Assembly (NCBI GenBank): GCA_027488845.1
Contig: JAIYBC010000025.1
Span: 186,001 to 250,000 of the forward strand
DNA from: Verrucomicrobiales bacterium
Lineage (GTDB): Bacteria; Verrucomicrobiota; Verrucomicrobiia; Limisphaerales; UBA9464
Direction: 5' to 3'
DNA: 64,000 nt
Position 1 is the first letter of the stretch, and each line of letters starts with the position of its first letter. Below, one piece after another: positions 43,937 to 52,788 of the stretch. The notes under the pieces were generated by a model. It did no database searches and was not told where the DNA came from. It saw only the letters and a list, made by a program, of their open reading frames with translations. The position numbers and the translations under genes were made by a program.

Positions 43937-46297
43937 TCAGGCCATCGCCTTGGCGATCGAGTTCCACCAGGCGTCGTGCAGTTCGGCGACCTTCGCGGAG
44001 GACTCGCCGGCGGCGGTCTTCAGGACCAGGGCGTCGCCGCCCACGGTGCCGATGCGGCGGGCGGGCACGCCCATGAGGCGGGCCTGCTTCAGCACGCGTC
44101 CGGCGTCGATCTCGGCCACGGAGAGCACCACGCGGTTCTGGGTCTCGCCGAAGAGCAGGGCGTCCAGGCGGCAGGCCGGGACCGCGGCGTCGGGTGCGGT
44201 GAGGTCGACGGTGGCGCCGAGGAACGCGTGGGTTTCGCGGGCCTTCTGTCGGCCGAAGCAGGACTCGGCGAGCGCCACGGCCAGGCCGCCGTCGCTGCAG
44301 TCGTGCGCGCTCTTGACCACGCCTTCCCGGATCAGGCCGAGCAGGGTGGCGTGCAGCACCTTCGCCGCCTCGAGGTCCACGCGGGGAGGGAGGCCGTTCT
44401 TCACCCCGTGCAGCGCCTTGAGCGCGGCGCTGCCGCCGAGGCCCTGGAGCGGATCCGCGGTGTCCACGGGCTCGCCGAGCAGGAGGATCGCGTCGCCGGC
44501 GTCCTTGAACCACTGGGTCGTGATGTGCTCCGGCTTCTCGATGACGCCGACCACGGCGACCGTGGGTGTGGGGTCGATGGCGCCGAGGGCGCCCCGCTGG
44601 TTGTAGAGGGAGACGTTGCCGCCGGTGACCGGCGCATTGAACGCGCGGCATCCCTCGGCGAGTCCGCGCACGGACTCCTTCAGCTGCCAGAAGATCTCCG
44701 GGTTGTGCGGGTTGCCGAAGTTGAGGTTGTCGGTCGAGCCGACGGGCACCGCACCGGAGCAGGCGAGGTTGCGGCAGGCCTCGGCGACGGCGGCCTTCCC
44801 GCCTTCGTAGGGGTCCAGGTAGACGTACCCGCCGTTGCAGTCGACGGTGAACGCCACGTACTTGTCCGGCACCGGCACCGGGGCGAGGAACGGATCCGCC
44901 GTGCCGGCCTTCGCGGCGGCGTACTCGGCCTTGGTGATCGGAAGGCTGTCCGTCTTGATGCGGATCACCGCGGCGTCGCTGCCCGGGCACACCACGGAGC
45001 CGTCGCGCACCATGTGGTCGTACTGTCCGTACACCCAGTTCTTGGAGGCGATGGTGTGGTCGGCGAGCAGCTTCCGGAGGTCGGAGGCCACGTCGGCGGT
45101 GTCGGCGATGCCGTCGAGCCGGAAGGCGCGCACGCCGGCCATGTAGGACGCCTCGCGGGCCTCGCGCTGGTAGATCGGGGCCTCGTCGGCGAGCTTCTTG
45201 GCGGGGACGTCGACGACGACGCGGCCGCCGTGGCGCACGACCATGCGGCCGGTGTCGGTGACCACGCCGATCTCGGACCAGGGGAGGTCCCACTTGTCGA
45301 AGACGGCCTTCACCTCGGCCTCGCGGCCCTTGTGGACGACGATGAGCATGCGCTCCTGCGATTCGGAGAGCATGATCTCGTAGCTGGACATGTTCGGCGC
45401 GCGCTGCGGGACCTTGTCCAACTCGATCTCGATGCCGGTGCCGGCGCGGGCGGCGGTCTCGCAGGTGGAGCAGGTGAGGCCGGCGGCGCCCATGTCCTGC
45501 ATGCCGGCGACGCAACCGGTGGCGAGCAGTTCGAGGCAGGCCTCGCAGACCAGCTTCTCCATGAACGGATCGCCGACCTGGACCGCGCCACGCTGCTGCT
45601 CGGCGGATTCCTCGGTGAGGTCCTGCGAGGCGAAGGCGGCTCCGGCGAGTCCGTCCCGGCCGGTGGCGGGACCGACGTAGAACACCGGGTTGCCGACGCC
45701 GTGGGCGGCGCCCCGGGTGATCTGGTCGTGGCGGAGCACGCCGAGGGCGAAGGCGTTCACCAGAGGGTTGCCTTCGTAGCTCTTGTCGAAGCAGACCTCG
45801 CCCGCGACGGTCGGGATGCCGAAGCAGTTGCCGTAGTGGGCGATGCCGCCGACGACCCCGGTGAAGAGCCGCCGGACCTCGGGATTGGAAAGCTCGCCGA
45901 ACCGCAGGGAGTTCAACGCCGCCACCGGACGGGCGCCCATGGTGAAGATGTCGCGGATGATGCCGCCGACACCGGTCGCCGCGCCCTGGAACGGCTCCAC
46001 GGCGCTCGGGTGGTTGTGCGACTCGATCTTGAAGGCGATGGCCACGCCGTCGCCCACGTCGATGATCCCGGCGTTCTCCTCACCTGCGCCGACGAGGATC
46101 TTCTCGCCCTTCGTCGGAAAGGTCTTCAGGACCGGACGGGTGTTCTTGTAGGAGCAGTGCTCCGACCACATCACCGAGAAGATGCCGAGCTCGGTGTAGG
46201 TGGGGGTGCGGCCGAGGATGTCCAGGATCCGCTGGTATTCGTCGGGCGTGAGATTGTGCTTCGCGACAAGCTCCGGGGTGATCGCAGGTTCGTGCAT
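43937..46297 (-). CDS. purL: Phosphoribosylformylglycinamidine synthase subunit PurL
   Basis: ATP-dependent conversion of FGAR to FGAM in purine synthesis. 786 residues, the length of the small PurL type that works with PurQ and Pur[16 protein letters not shown] near the N-terminus, [38 protein letters not shown]-type, [34 protein letters not shown] and [15 protein letters not shown]-like [14 protein letters not shown] are family blocks. ATG 46297 is chosen; a longer frame to 46336 is possible. purQ and purS are not adjacent in this window. Confidence 0.96.
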   Translation of the reverse strand: MHEPAITPELVAKHNLTPDEYQRILDILGRTPTYTELGIFSVMWSEHCSYKNTRPVLKTFPTKGEKILVGAGEENAGIIDVGDGVAIAFKIESHNHPSAVEPFQGAATGVGGIIRDIFTMGARPVAALNSLRFGELSNPEVRRLFTGVVGGIAHYGNCFGIPTVAGEVCFDKSYEGNPLVNAFALGVLRHDQITRGAAHGVGNPVFYVGPATGRDGLAGAAFASQDLTEESAEQQRGAVQVGDPFMEKLVCEACLELLATGCVAGMQDMGAAGLTCSTCETAARAGTGIEIELDKVPQRAPNMSSYEIMLSESQERMLIVVHKGREAEVKAVFDKWDLPWSEIGVVTDTGRMVVRHGGRVVVDVPAKKLADEAPIYQREAREASYMAGVRAFRLDGIADTADVASDLRKLLADHTIASKNWVYGQYDHMVRDGSVVCPGSDAAVIRIKTDSLPITKAEYAAAKAGTADPFLAPVPVPDKYVAFTVDCNGGYVYLDPYEGGKAAVAEACRNLACSGAVPVGSTDNLNFGNPHNPEIFWQLKESVRGLAEGCRAFNAPVTGGNVSLYNQRGALGAIDPTPTVAVVGVIEKPEHITTQWFKDAGDAILLLGEPVDTADPLQGLGGSAALKALHGVKNGLPPRVDLEAAKVLHATLLGLIREGVVKSAHDCSDGGLAVALAESCFGRQKARETHAFLGATVDLTAPDAAVPACRLDALLFGETQNRVVLSVAEIDAGRVLKQARLMGVPARRIGTVGGDALVLKTAAGESSAKVAELHDAWWNSIAKAMA

Positions 46298-46308
46298 CGA
46301 AGGGACGC

Positions 46309-46336
46309 ACCCTAGCGAATCGGACCCCGCCGACAA
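46309..46336 (-). promoter_or_regulatory. Candidate promoter of purL
   Basis: On the minus strand: TTGTCG (46336-46331), a 16-bp spacer and TAGGGT (46314-46309). The ATG at 46297 is 11 bases beyond. Confidence 0.5.
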
Positions 46337-46382
46337 GCGCGGGAAGGGCCGTCAACCCAATCGGATCCGGCTTCCGGCTGGG

Positions 46383-48236
46383 CTAGAGTCCTTCCAGCTT
46401 GGCCATGCGGCCGCTCAGCCATTCCTGCTGGTCCTGGAAAAGGAAGCGCTTCTCGACCTTCTTCGCCTCCGCCAAGGCCTTTTCCGTCTCGCCCCGCGCA
46501 TCGTGGTACTCGAACCACGCCAGGCGGGCGAAGGTCTTCTCCGACTCGCTCATCTCCGCGCGGTCCAGGCTCTGGAGCACCGGCAACGCCTCCTCCATCC
46601 GGCCGTTCCGGATCAGGGCCGAGGCCCGGTTGATCCGGACCGCCGCACTCCCGGAGAACCGGCGGAAGATCCCTTCGGTGATCTTCAACGCCTCTTCCGA
46701 ACGGACCCGCTTGGTCAGCAGGGCCGCGGCGAAATTGTTGGCGGCCACCGCGTTGGTGGGCTGCATCAGGTACAGCTGCTCGCTGGCCTCAAGGATGATG
46801 TCCCCCTGCCGGGCCTCGTAGGCCGAACGCTGGAGGAACGCCCAGAACGTGGTGCTGTCGGCAAACCGCGACTGGAGCGTCTTCAACAGCATGGTCGAAG
46901 GACCCGGATACCCCAGCCGGCGCATCTGCGCGGCCGACGAAAAGGCCAGCAGCGGGTCCTGGAAGCTGTTCGTGGCCGCGGCCGTGAACTGGCTTTCCGC
47001 ATTGGCGATACGGCTCCGGTGGTGGTCCGACACCCCTTCCAGATACAACGACCATCCGGCATAGCCCTCGCGCAGTCGGCTTGAACGGAGTTCCAGGGCG
47101 AGCGCCGACAGTTCATCCCAGTTCCGGGTCTCCATCAGCAGGTCGGCCAAAGCGGTCCAGATCCCCGGATGATAGGCGAAATTCGGCATCTCCTTGCGGG
47201 CGAAATCGATGGCGATGTCGGTCAGGCCCAGGCGTCTCCAGGCGAGGATCAACATCTCGGCCTCTTGGGCCGACTCGGCGGGAATCGTGTGTTGGCGGGC
47301 CAGTTCCACCGCCCGGTCATGCTTGCCGGACTGTTCCAACAGGATCCAGAAACGGACCTCGTCCTGGACACGGGCGTCCCGGGTGTCCTGCAGCTGGCCC
47401 AGCACCTGTTGATAGCTGGCGAGATCCAATTGGGAATAGTGCAGGGTCAGCAACAGGCGGCGGGCGATCAGGGCCCATTGTCCGCCCGTGGCCGCTGCCA
47501 GCAGCTTCGAACGTCCGGCGGAAAGCTCTTGGATCGGCCCCCATCCGGCGGCCCAGGCCGCGTGGTAGAGCGAAGCGACCGGCCGCTCTTCAAGGACGAC
47601 CCGGTTGGAGGACCAAACCCGGCCGAAGCCCTCCATGCGGCCGGTCTCGAAGAGTGCGATCAACTGGTTCTCCAACCCTTTGGGCTCCAGCGGCTCAGAC
47701 GGTTGGTCCAACAAAGCCAAGGTCTGCGGATAGAGTTCGTAGCGACGGTAGATGTCGCTGGCCAAGGCGAGGTCGGAACGGTTCGTCAGCGTCAGTCGCA
47801 GAAGGAACCGGGATTGGCCGACGCCCGTTCCCAAGTAGCCGCGTCCCGGCTTGGGCAGCGCGATCACCGCCTGAAGGAAGCCACGGATCGCCTCCGCGTC
47901 CGCCGGATTGTTGCCGATCGCCCCGATCCAGGCCGCGATCGCCTCCTCGTGACGTCCCAGAGACTCCTCCCTCCGTGCGTTCCGCTTGAGGTTCCAGCAC
48001 TGCAGAAGGTCCAGACCGCTGATCCGGATCGTCTCCTCCATGTGGGGAGGCGACGAGATCCACAGCTTCGGCGCCAAGGCCACGGCCGTCAGCAAAACCA
48101 AGCCGATCAGCAGGAGCGCGAGGCGGAACCGGCTTTCGTAGAAGACCAGGTGCAGGAAGTAGTTCTTCCGCACGATGCGCGGTGCCCTCTCCTTCCTTCT
48201 GCGGCGGGAGGGTGGTGAGGAGGGTATATCGCTCAT
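46383..48236 (-). CDS. Membrane-anchored TPR-like protein
   Basis: 617 residues. A basic N-terminus (SRRRRKERAPRIVRKNYF), a single transmembrane helix (about 38-58, LALLLIGLVLLTAVALAPKL) and a long helical region with TPR-like repeats (RREESLGRHEEAIAAWIGAIGNNPADAEAI, ANNFAAALLTKRVRSEEALKITEGIF, AVRINRASALIRNGRMEEALPVLQSL). The overall plan is like the protein at 29434-31176, so they may be paralogues. No enzyme motif. Probably organises complexes at the inner membrane. Confidence 0.75.
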   Translation of the reverse strand: MSDIPSSPPSRRRRKERAPRIVRKNYFLHLVFYESRFRLALLLIGLVLLTAVALAPKLWISSPPHMEETIRISGLDLLQCWNLKRNARREESLGRHEEAIAAWIGAIGNNPADAEAIRGFLQAVIALPKPGRGYLGTGVGQSRFLLRLTLTNRSDLALASDIYRRYELYPQTLALLDQPSEPLEPKGLENQLIALFETGRMEGFGRVWSSNRVVLEERPVASLYHAAWAAGWGPIQELSAGRSKLLAAATGGQWALIARRLLLTLHYSQLDLASYQQVLGQLQDTRDARVQDEVRFWILLEQSGKHDRAVELARQHTIPAESAQEAEMLILAWRRLGLTDIAIDFARKEMPNFAYHPGIWTALADLLMETRNWDELSALALELRSSRLREGYAGWSLYLEGVSDHHRSRIANAESQFTAAATNSFQDPLLAFSSAAQMRRLGYPGPSTMLLKTLQSRFADSTTFWAFLQRSAYEARQGDIILEASEQLYLMQPTNAVAANNFAAALLTKRVRSEEALKITEGIFRRFSGSAAVRINRASALIRNGRMEEALPVLQSLDRAEMSESEKTFARLAWFEYHDARGETEKALAEAKKVEKRFLFQDQQEWLSGRMAKLEGL

Positions 48237-48442
48237 CGCGGTTCCGGATCCGGTCCAAACGCCCGGACTCTACAAACGATTCGATCGGTCCACGACAAGC
48301 CCGAAACCCTTCGGGACGCCGGGAACGATGGACACCATTCCATGGTTGATGCCGCTGGAAGTCGATGCTGGATTCGGGGTTGTCGACCGTAAACACCGAC
48401 TCTGAATAGAAGCGCGGCTTCTGCGTCTCTACCCCCGACGTT

Positions 48443-49111
48443 ATGAAAACGCTCCTGCTGGCGCTGGTCGCCGGCTCTGCGGTCCTCCCGGTCCAGGCGC
48501 AACTGTTCGGCCCGGAATCCTTGGGAGGTGCCGTGTTGGGTGGCATCGCCGGCGGGGTCATCGGGCACAACAACGGACGTCGCACCGCCGAGGGAGCCGC
48601 CATCGGCGCCGGGGTCGGTGCCGTATTGGGTGCCATCGTCGGCAACGAACGTCGTGCCGAGGCCGGATATCCGACATCCTTCGTCGCGGACTCCCCGAAT
48701 CCACCCCGCGCGATCACCGGGGCCGTGTTGGGCGGGGTCGCCGGCGGCGTGATTGGACACAACAACGGACGTCGTACCGCCGAGGGCATCGCCATCGGCG
48801 CCGGCGCCGGCCTGCTGCTGGGCACCCTCGCGGACCAGGCGGCCCGCCCGGTTCCGCCTCCCGCCCCGGTTGTCTACGCGTCCCAGGACCCGGTCTTCGT
48901 CTCCGCACCGCCTCCCCATTTCCACGGACCCCATCACCGGCACTTCGGCCCACCGCCGCCGCCGGTGCGCTGGGTCCGGACGGTCGTCGTCGCCGCCCCG
49001 GCGGCCGTCCCGACGGTTCCGGACGCCCCGGTGGCCCCACCCGCCCCGGTCGCCTTCGAACCGTCCGCCGCCGGCTCCTTCGCCCCGGCCAATGCGCTCT
49101 TTGGGCGTTGA
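48443..49111 (+). CDS. Exported glycine-zipper protein with tandem duplicated zipper
   Basis: 222 residues. Signal peptide ending AVLPVQA. Two glycine-zipper repeats (GAVLGGIAGGVIGHNNG and GAVLGGVAGGVIGHNNG, each followed by RRTAEG-AIGAG) occupy about residues 29-68 and 94-133. A Pro/His-rich C-terminus includes PPPHFHGPHHRHFGPPPPP. Glycine-zipper domains insert in or span outer membranes and occur in envelope lipoproteins. The two repeats come from a DNA duplication (48530-48634 and 48722-48826). It starts the operon that continues with the LpoB-like gene. Confidence 0.85.
   Translation: MKTLLLALVAGSAVLPVQAQLFGPESLGGAVLGGIAGGVIGHNNGRRTAEGAAIGAGVGAVLGAIVGNERRAEAGYPTSFVADSPNPPRAITGAVLGGVAGGVIGHNNGRRTAEGIAIGAGAGLLLGTLADQAARPVPPPAPVVYASQDPVFVSAPPPHFHGPHHRHFGPPPPPVRWVRTVVVAAPAAVPTVPDAPVAPPAPVAFEPSAAGSFAPANALFGR
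48530..48826 (+). repeat. Intragenic tandem duplication encoding two glycine zippers
   Basis: 48530-48634 and 48722-48826 are homologous, with a period of 192 bp. Stretches such as CACAACAACGGACGTCG are identical in both. The spacer encodes GNERRAEAGYPTSFVADSP. Confidence 0.8.
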
Positions 49112-49149
49112 CCACACCCCTTCCGTCCGTTCAGTTCCCGCACCATTTT

Positions 49150-49779
49150 ATGAACCGCCACGCCTTCGCGCGCTCCCTGTCACTGGCCGCATCCGTGTTG
49201 CTCGCCGCCGGTTGCGCCTCCACCGGTGTCCGCAATCCCAGCGGCACCGGCGTCACCGTCCTCAAGCCCGAGGAATCCGGCTTCGTCGGCGGCACCGGCG
49301 TCGAATCCCAGGACCTCGTCCAGGTCACCGACAAGATGGCCCGCAGCATCCTCGACACGCCCCAGATCCGGAACGCCGCCGGCACCCCCCGCGTCGTGCT
49401 CGATCCCGTGGTCAACGAGACCCGGTTCACCCTCAACAAGGACATCTTCCTCACCCGCATCCGCACCGCCCTGAACCGGAACGCCCGCGGCAAGGTGGTC
49501 TTCCTCGCCCGCGACCGCATGCAGACCCTCGAGCGCGAACAGCAGCTCAAGCAGTCCGGCGCCGTCACCAGCTCCTCCGACCCCAACACGGTCGAGTTCA
49601 AGGGCGCCGACTTCTTCCTCACCGGGAAGCTCCAGGGCATGACGACACGCACCAGCAAGGGGGTCAGCGACTACGTGCTCTACAGCTTCCAGCTCATCGA
49701 CGCCCGGACCAGCGACATCCTCTGGGAGGATTCCGCCGAGGTGAAGAAGCAGGGACTCGAGGACGCCGCCTACCGCTGA
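49150..49779 (+). CDS. LpoB-like lipoprotein (penicillin-binding-protein activator family)
   Basis: 209 residues. Signal with lipobox LLAAGC. VQVTDKMARSILDTPQIRN, VVLDPVVNETRFTLNKDIF, LTRIRTALNRNARGKVVFLARDRM and SFQLIDARTSDILWEDSAEV follow the LpoB/CsgG-like fold. LpoB activates PBP1B in Enterobacteria; in this organism the partner is unknown. The ATG at 49150 starts the signal peptide. Next genes are a TPR lipoprotein and a YcfL-like protein, the same companion genes seen with lpoB (ycfM) and ycfL elsewhere. Confidence 0.85.
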   Translation: MNRHAFARSLSLAASVLLAAGCASTGVRNPSGTGVTVLKPEESGFVGGTGVESQDLVQVTDKMARSILDTPQIRNAAGTPRVVLDPVVNETRFTLNKDIFLTRIRTALNRNARGKVVFLARDRMQTLEREQQLKQSGAVTSSSDPNTVEFKGADFFLTGKLQGMTTRTSKGVSDYVLYSFQLIDARTSDILWEDSAEVKKQGLEDAAYR

Positions 49780-49828
49780 CCGGGTTCCGGTCCCACGCCT
49801 CCCGGCGACACGTCCCCGAGCCCAACGC

Positions 49829-51022
49829 ATGACACTTCCTCCGGCCATGGAGCCGCCCCCCGTCGCCCCGCCCGCCGCCGGGCGTTGGCGGATCCTCCTG
49901 CTGCTGCTTGCGCTCGGCGTGGCCGGCTGTGCCTCGGATGGGGCCACCTCGGCCCATTCCGCGGCCCCCGGCGGTCCCAAGCCCCCGCCGGCGGTGCCCG
50001 CCAAGGACCGCGTCCTCGTGCAGTACCGGCAGGCGGCGGACGCCATGCGGCAGGGTCGGTTCGCCGACGCCAAGCCGCTGCTCGACGACGCCCTGCTCAC
50101 GCTCGGCGGCCTCTCCGCCGGGGACCGCTCCGCCCGTCAGGCCCGCAGCCTCTTCCGCGAGGAGTCCCGGAAGAACTTCCGCGGCGAACCCTATGAGCGG
50201 GTCATGGCCTACTACTACCGGGGGATCCTCTACTGGATGGACGGCGAACCGGACAACGCCCGGGCCTGCTTCCGCAGCGCCCAGATCCAGGACGCCGACG
50301 CCGAGAAGAACGAGTACCAGGCGGACTACGTGCTGCTCGACTACCTCGACGGGCTCGTTTCCGCGAAGCTGGCCGGTGACGGTTCGGACGCCTACCGCCG
50401 CGCCGCCGCCGCCGCCCGCATGGCCGCGCCGCCGGCCTACGATCCGCCCGCCAACATCGTGCTCTTCGCCGAGATGGGCACCGGACCCGCCAAGTACGCG
50501 TCCGGCGAATACCGCCAACAGCTCCGTTTCCGGCCCGGACAGTCCCGCGCCGTCACCGCGGTGCTCCGCGTGGGACCGCTCGTCCTCCGGGCGCCGGCGT
50601 TCGACGACCTCAGCTACCAGGCCACCACCCGCGGTGGCCGGGTCATGGACCATGTGCTCGCCAACAAGGCGGTGTTCAAGGACACCACCGGCGGGATCGG
50701 CGACGCCGCGGTCATCGGCGGCGCCATCATGGCCACCCAGACCGGACGCAACAGCGCCATGGACGAGGCGGGCCTCGGACTCCTGGCCGCGGGCCTCATC
50801 CTCAAGGGAATCAGCGCCGCGACCACGCCGACCGCGGACACCCGCACCTGGGACAACCTCCCGAACCTCCTCGCCTTCGGCAGCGGCCGGCTCGCCCCGG
50901 GCGACTACACCGGCACCCTCGAGTTCGCCGACGCCGGCGGAACCGTGGTGAAGGCCCGCCCCGTCCGGTTCACCGTCGCGCCCGGCCGCGACACCGTCCT
51001 CTTCGTCAGCGACCGTGACTGA
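49829..51022 (+). CDS. TPR-type lipoprotein (COG3014-like)
   Basis: 397 residues. Lipobox LGVAGC after a hydrophobic core (WRILLLLLALGVAGC). The repeat KDRVLVQYRQAADAMRQGRFADAKPLLDDAL ... SLFREESRKNFRGEPYERVMAYYYRGILYWMDGEPDNARACFRSAQIQDA matches the COG3014 lipoproteins that sit beside LpoB in several phyla. The C-terminal half has beta segments (RVGPLVLRAPAFDDLSY) and hydrophobic turns (GDAAVIGGAIMATQTG). Probably acts with its neighbours at the outer membrane; direct function unproven. Confidence 0.75.
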   Translation: MTLPPAMEPPPVAPPAAGRWRILLLLLALGVAGCASDGATSAHSAAPGGPKPPPAVPAKDRVLVQYRQAADAMRQGRFADAKPLLDDALLTLGGLSAGDRSARQARSLFREESRKNFRGEPYERVMAYYYRGILYWMDGEPDNARACFRSAQIQDADAEKNEYQADYVLLDYLDGLVSAKLAGDGSDAYRRAAAAARMAAPPAYDPPANIVLFAEMGTGPAKYASGEYRQQLRFRPGQSRAVTAVLRVGPLVLRAPAFDDLSYQATTRGGRVMDHVLANKAVFKDTTGGIGDAAVIGGAIMATQTGRNSAMDEAGLGLLAAGLILKGISAATTPTADTRTWDNLPNLLAFGSGRLAPGDYTGTLEFADAGGTVVKARPVRFTVAPGRDTVLFVSDRD

Positions 51023-51044
51023 ACTCCGTCTCCGTCCAAAAGCC

Positions 51045-51512
51045 ATGAACCTCCGTCCCGTGTTCCCCATCGCCGCGACCGTCGTCCTCGCCCTCGCCAG
51101 CGGCTGCGCCCGCACCGGCGAGAAGGTCGGCGGCGCCTCACGCGCCATTTCGACCGGCCAGGCCGGTGGCGCCTATCCCGCCCGCAACGCCGGCAAGTAC
51201 GACACCGAGAACCGCGAGCGCTTCGTCACCATGAACTTCCGCGCCCAGCGCAGCGTCACCGCCAGCGGACTGATGTCCCGGCCGCTCGAGGACGGCCGGC
51301 TCGAGGTCGCCGCCAACCTGCGCAACCGCCTCAACCGCCGCATCGAGGTCCAGGTCCAATGCGTTTTCAAGGAACTCGACGGGTTCTCCTCCGGCGACGA
51401 GACCCCGTGGCAGACGCTCATCCTCACCGAGAACGGCCAGGAGTCCGTCCGCTTCGTCTCCATGAACGACAAGGCGAAGGACTTCACCATCCGCGTCCGC
51501 GAAGCCCGTTGA
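51045..51512 (+). CDS. YcfL-like (DUF1425) lipoprotein
   Basis: 155 residues. Signal peptide with lipobox LASGC. FRAQRSVTASGLMSRPLEDGRLEVAANLRNRLNRRIEVQVQCVFKELDGF and WQTLILTENGQESVRFVSMN follow the DUF1425/YcfL pattern, an Ig-like beta sandwich that in Enterobacteria is encoded beside lpoB. The ATG at 51045 starts the signal. Gap of 22 bp from the TPR lipoprotein gene, so one operon. Confidence 0.82.
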   Translation: MNLRPVFPIAATVVLALASGCARTGEKVGGASRAISTGQAGGAYPARNAGKYDTENRERFVTMNFRAQRSVTASGLMSRPLEDGRLEVAANLRNRLNRRIEVQVQCVFKELDGFSSGDETPWQTLILTENGQESVRFVSMNDKAKDFTIRVREAR

Positions 51513-51556
51513 ACGGTCGTCTCCGGCGCCGTCGGCGCCAGCATCAGGATCCCGCC

Positions 51557-52531
51557 ATGAACACCGTCTTCCGTCTCCTCCCCGCCGGCCTCGCCGTCGC
51601 CCTGGCCACCGCCCACGCCGCGGATCCGGTGCCGCCCCCGCCCCCGGCCGTTCCCCCCGGTGGTCTGCCTCCGATCATCGCCGTGCCGACTGGCGAGCCG
51701 CGTCCCACCTACGAACAGCGCCCGATCCAGGGTCGGGCCCCGCTGGTCTCCCCGGATCAGGCCCGCACCGTCATCGACCGCTTCAAGGCCGGTTATCCCA
51801 AGCTCGGCGGCCCGCGCTTGGTCCTCTTCGTCAACCGCGACCTCGTGGACGAATCCGGCGGGCTCCGTCTCACCGGCCGTCGTGAATCCACCGAGTCGCT
51901 CCGGTCCGACCTCCATCCCACCGGCGCCAATCCCGCCGTCGGCGGCCCCCTCGGACAGAACGTCACCGTGGTCGGCAACCTCTCCGGCATCGGCACCTCG
52001 CCGGTCCAGCCGCTGCGCGGCACCCAGGACCGCGTGACCGGCGAGAACGCCTACACCAACTCGCCCCGCCCGCAGGTGCCCCTCAACGACCGCCAGACGG
52101 TCCGCGACATCGAGCGTCTGCTCGGACGTCCCCTCCGCATGGGCGGAGCCAAGCTCGCCGACCAGCGGGTCGCCGCCCAGCTCCTCGCCGACCGGCCGGT
52201 CCAGGAGTTCCTCGGCACCACCGGCTCCCCCGCCGCCGCCAAGGACCGTGAGGCCTTGCAGAAGATCGCCGACGTCGTCGTCGAGGTTCTGATCTCCTCC
52301 CGCAACATCACCGTGCCGGCCGTCTCCGGCGACCAGACCTACTCCGCCCCCGACGTCCAGATCACCGCCATCCGCCTCGATTCCGCCCAGATCCTCGGGC
52401 AGGCCTCGTCGCGCGACATCCTCGGCCCCGACCGCTTCGCCGGCCGGCTGCTGCGGAACTACGACATCAACGAGATCACCGAGGCCGTCGGCCTCGCGTT
52501 GATGGAGGACATGATGCAAGGGGTGCAGTGA
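51557..52531 (+). CDS. Secreted protein of unknown function, last gene of the LpoB-like operon
   Basis: 324 residues. Signal peptide ending AHAAD, then a Pro-rich tract PVPPPPPAVPPGGLPP. The mature part has GPRLVLFVNRDLVDESGGL, RDIERLLGRPLRMGGAKLADQRVA and VVVEVLISSRNITVPAVSGD, again with beta-alpha segments like CsgG/LpoB proteins, but no clear family. It closes the operon, 44 bp after the YcfL-like gene. No recognised catalytic motif. Confidence 0.7.
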   Translation: MNTVFRLLPAGLAVALATAHAADPVPPPPPAVPPGGLPPIIAVPTGEPRPTYEQRPIQGRAPLVSPDQARTVIDRFKAGYPKLGGPRLVLFVNRDLVDESGGLRLTGRRESTESLRSDLHPTGANPAVGGPLGQNVTVVGNLSGIGTSPVQPLRGTQDRVTGENAYTNSPRPQVPLNDRQTVRDIERLLGRPLRMGGAKLADQRVAAQLLADRPVQEFLGTTGSPAAAKDREALQKIADVVVEVLISSRNITVPAVSGDQTYSAPDVQITAIRLDSAQILGQASSRDILGPDRFAGRLLRNYDINEITEAVGLALMEDMMQGVQ

Positions 52532-52563
52532 CGCTGGCCCGCATGGGTCGTTGCAAAACATCC

Positions 52564-52722
52564 GGAGCGAGGACCGGCCCCGCGCAACAGCGCCAAGACG
52601 CCGACGGTGCGTCGGATCCGGGACCGGGAAGGCGTTCACCCTTCGGCGCCGGGTCCTGCTGAGGGAAACCCGGGGCTTCCCCACCGCTCCCCAACGGCTT
52701 TGCGGCTCCGGGTGCCGATCCC
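52564..52722 (-). repeat. Dispersed two-block intergenic repeat, copy B (inverted)
   Basis: On the minus strand this reads block 1 at 52722-52695 (GGGATCGGCAC ... GCAAAGCCG) and block 2 at 52602-52583 (GGCGTCTTGGCGCTGTTGCG), in the same order as copy A. Block 2 matches copy A at 18 of 20 positions. It lies between the LpoB-like operon and the next membrane protein. Confidence 0.7.
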
Positions 52723-52753
52723 TTCCGCATCCTCGGCTGAGTCGGCTCGGCGC

Positions 52754-52781
52754 TCGACGGACCCGTGGCACCCGCTAGGTT
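52754..52781 (+). promoter_or_regulatory. Candidate promoter of the multi-pass membrane protein gene
   Basis: TCGACG (52754-52759), a 16-bp spacer and TAGGTT (52776-52781). The ATG at 52789 is 7 bases beyond, so the message may begin at the start codon. Confidence 0.45.
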
Positions 52782-52788
52782 GCCGGGG

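Noticed and set aside
46312-46382. A second gene between purL and the TPR protein gene
   Set aside because: Only about 80 bp, holding the purL promoter; no coding signal.
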